A stretch of DNA of 8,617 nucleotides from SIG440 sp045645805. Lineage in GTDB: Bacteria > Bacillota > Clostridia > Monoglobales > Monoglobaceae. The position numbers were made by a program, and so were the translations under genes. The stretch spans positions 1 through 8,617 of the forward strand of contig JAZRJL010000056.1 of assembly GCA_045645805.1 (NCBI GenBank), in the 5' to 3' direction. Positions 6,910 through 8,617 of the stretch are shown piece by piece; the stretch's first letter is position 1, and each line of letters begins with the position of its first letter. The notes below the pieces were generated by a model, which was not told where the DNA came from, ran no database searches, and worked only from the letters and a program-made list of their open reading frames with translations.

Positions 6910-8535
6910 ATGGAAAACAAACCGACTTTACTACAGTTTGATTTTGATCACGATTTCATTAAAGAACAAATTAACAACGCTTTTGTTGATAGAGAGTGGG
7001 TTACTTTGTATTCACGCGAAAGTATACACAAAGGAGAAAATGATTGCTTTGATATATTTCGCTATCGCTGGACATATATAATTAACCCAGAACTTTGTGA
7101 AAAAAGTTTGGAATCTTATGATGAAGATATACGAGATACAGACCGTGGTGCATTATATGGTAGCAACGGTTCACGTTATTATAAGCCTTATGTAAAAGAG
7201 GGTATCGAGCCTCTTGTTACCATTCTTGATTTTTTCGACTCCAGTTCTTATAAAAAACAAATAAGAATACACGAGGATTTTATATATATGTTTAACTTAT
7301 ATGAGGAAGTTCTTACAGATGGAAGTCGTGATTATTCATTGTTTGATTGTGGAGAAAAAAAATCAATTTTGACTATTCGTGCTAATGAGGTTAAAATCAA
7401 GCATAGGTATCTTAAAACGTTTCTTGCAGCAAAGAGAATGAATCTTGTTTGTATAGCAAAGTCTGAATGTAATTGCAATATAAGTCATATTGATGACATT
7501 GAATTTGATATAAATTGGACTGGTTCTATGGGAGTAACAGATAAATCTGTACCATTATCAAATTATAATTCCTCTATTACACAAAATGGCAATGAATTCC
7601 AAAATTGGTTCTATGCCAAAAGGATTATCAAATACGATAATTTTGATAAATTTGCTTCGGTTTTTGATTCTAAATACGAGGAATTTATTATTGGCTATAA
7701 TACAGATACTTGTAATGACGAACTTGTTAAGTGTAACGATGAAGAGAATAGATATACAAGAGTGTATTTTAAGAAAGCTATTATAGACCAATATCGTAAC
7801 AATCCAACAGCTTGTATTGAAGCGTTAAGGATTTCTACACGATTTTTTAGTTTAAGGTGTGATAATGACAATTTGGAGTATGTGTCTGTATTTCTTAAAG
7901 ATTTAATGTCACTCCCTTATGAGGAACAACAACTATGGAAAAGGTATAACATCTCTCCTTCCACTCGTACAGAAAGTGAGTTGTTTCATTCCGTTATGAA
8001 TGGACTTAATTGGGGTGCTCGTGCCACATCACCTGATTTCCGTTTTAGAGATTGTTTTAATGAACTTCAAAAGAAATGGCAAGAGAGGTTTGGTTGGGTC
8101 TTATTTAAGCCTACTACCGGTACACAGCAGAATATTATTAACCGTCTTGTCGTATTAGGTAGCGATAATTCTGCTAATTTTAGCGATTTAATAAAGGACT
8201 TTAATCTTGTATTAACTGAAAGTATAAATGTTCCTGCTTTGAAAAGCAGCAGAGTTAGTTTTACTAAAGATAGTGGGAGCATTAAAAAACTTATCGAATT
8301 TTTGTCTTATCATAAGATTGGAACAAATGGCTTTATAACATTTTTGCTTAATCTTAATACCCTTCGTTCAAATTATACATCTGCACATAGGATTGATAGT
8401 GGTGAAAAAAAAGACCTTGAAAAAGCAAAATCTTATATTGGACTGAAAGTTGAAAATATGAACTATATGGAGAGCGCGGTTAATTTGTTTTCGTTAGCTT
8501 CTGAAGCCTTTGAGGAGCTAATAAGTCTCATTTGA
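6910..8535 (+). CDS. Unrecognised 541-residue protein with a candidate C-terminal HEPN/Abi-like domain
   Basis: I do not recognise the full-length protein. Residues 1 to about 280 look like a mixed alpha/beta soluble domain rich in aromatic and acidic residues; the middle, about 290-400, is more helical. The C-terminal part, about 455-541, is helical and holds TLRSNYTSAHR, with R486 and H493, which fits the Rx4-6H signature of HEPN ribonucleases and resembles the LRN…H segment of abortive-infection C-terminal domains. A large N-terminal sensor domain followed by a HEPN is the plan of ApeA-type Abi proteins, but clear similarity to ApeA is not visible. No signal peptide or membrane helix is present from this start. 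The frame stays open back to an ATG at 6688, but that ATG lies before the terminator, and the added 74 residues would translate the hairpin and an AT-rich leader, so 6910 is preferred. The gene is strongly AT-rich, unlike res, suggesting separate acquisition. It is its own transcription unit between two terminators. Coding is sure, RNase role tentative. Confidence 0.8.
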   Translation: MENKPTLLQFDFDHDFIKEQINNAFVDREWVTLYSRESIHKGENDCFDIFRYRWTYIINPELCEKSLESYDEDIRDTDRGALYGSNGSRYYKPYVKEGIEPLVTILDFFDSSSYKKQIRIHEDFIYMFNLYEEVLTDGSRDYSLFDCGEKKSILTIRANEVKIKHRYLKTFLAAKRMNLVCIAKSECNCNISHIDDIEFDINWTGSMGVTDKSVPLSNYNSSITQNGNEFQNWFYAKRIIKYDNFDKFASVFDSKYEEFIIGYNTDTCNDELVKCNDEENRYTRVYFKKAIIDQYRNNPTACIEALRISTRFFSLRCDNDNLEYVSVFLKDLMSLPYEEQQLWKRYNISPSTRTESELFHSVMNGLNWGARATSPDFRFRDCFNELQKKWQERFGWVLFKPTTGTQQNIINRLVVLGSDNSANFSDLIKDFNLVLTESINVPALKSSRVSFTKDSGSIKKLIEFLSYHKIGTNGFITFLLNLNTLRSNYTSAHRIDSGEKKDLEKAKSYIGLKVENMNYMESAVNLFSLASEAFEELISLI

Positions 8536-8563
8536 CAATGTTTCAATTTATACTTTTGAGTAC

Positions 8564-8595
8564 GCCCCAACGCAAATTTGCGTTGGGGCTTTTTT
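8564..8595 (+). terminator. Rho-independent terminator after the HEPN-like gene
   Basis: A perfect 26-nt palindrome (8564-8589) gives a 10-bp stem, GCCCCAACGC pairing with GCGTTGGGGC, with an AAATTT centre. Six T residues follow (8590-8595). It starts 28 nt after the stop. It is a diverged copy of the hairpin at 6706-6728: the G-C pair at stem position 5 there is an A-T pair here, with both sides changed, so pairing is kept. The 22 nt after it to the window end show no gene. Confidence 0.88.
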
Positions 8596-8617
8596 ATGCC
8601 TCCCTCTTCAGGCTTCT

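Noticed and set aside
7355..8412. Two A8 runs in the HEPN-like gene (7355-7362 and 8405-8412) as phase-variation sites
   Set aside because: Such runs are expected by chance in a strongly AT-rich, lysine-rich gene; there is no sign of a switched-off alternative frame.
1..8617. CRISPR arrays, tRNA or rRNA genes, insertion sequences, integrase genes or att sites
   Set aside because: I looked and saw no spaced direct repeats, cloverleaf, transposase-like frame or paired terminal repeats beyond the two terminators.

Overview
This window reads as an accessory (defence) region of a Bacteroidota chromosome, probably a Bacteroides/Prevotella-type gut anaerobe. The reasons are moderate to low GC, starts without clear Shine-Dalgarno sequences, the flavour of the proteins, and terminator hairpins of the CCCC-ACGCAA/TTGCGT-GGGG kind. 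The genus cannot be fixed from the sequence alone. All real genes are on the + strand.

The core is a complete Type III restriction-modification (R-M) operon of the extended kind. It runs: the C-terminal end of an upstream gene cut by the window edge (1-132; in related loci this position usually holds a SNF2-type helicase); a small AT-rich gene for a putative single-pass membrane protein (137-982); a DUF4391 protein (986-1597); the modification methyltransferase Mod (1607-3571); and the restriction helicase/nuclease Res (3586-6666). Gaps between these genes are 3 to 14 nt, so they are very likely co-transcribed, and the run ends at a strong hairpin (6706-6733). Mod is a beta-class N6-adenine methyltransferase, with DPPY before the AdoMet-binding FFSGSATT motif. 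Res carries all expected helicase motifs plus a C-terminal PD...ExK nuclease motif, so the system looks intact.

After the terminator comes an AT-rich leader without a convincing gene, then a separate 541-residue protein (6910-8535). I do not recognise it by name. Its C-terminus carries an LRSNYTSAH motif that fits the Rx4-6H signature of HEPN ribonucleases and resembles the C-terminal domain of some abortive-infection proteins. This gene ends at a second hairpin (8564-8595) that is a diverged copy of the first, so it sits as a cassette between two homologous terminators.

Base composition is mosaic. The membrane-protein gene, the central target-recognition part of mod, and the HEPN-like gene are clearly AT-rich. 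DUF4391, the two ends of mod, and res are near balanced. This suggests a conserved R-M backbone with three exchangeable parts: an inserted membrane accessory, the DNA-specificity domain, and a downstream candidate toxin/Abi gene. The joint working of these parts is inference.
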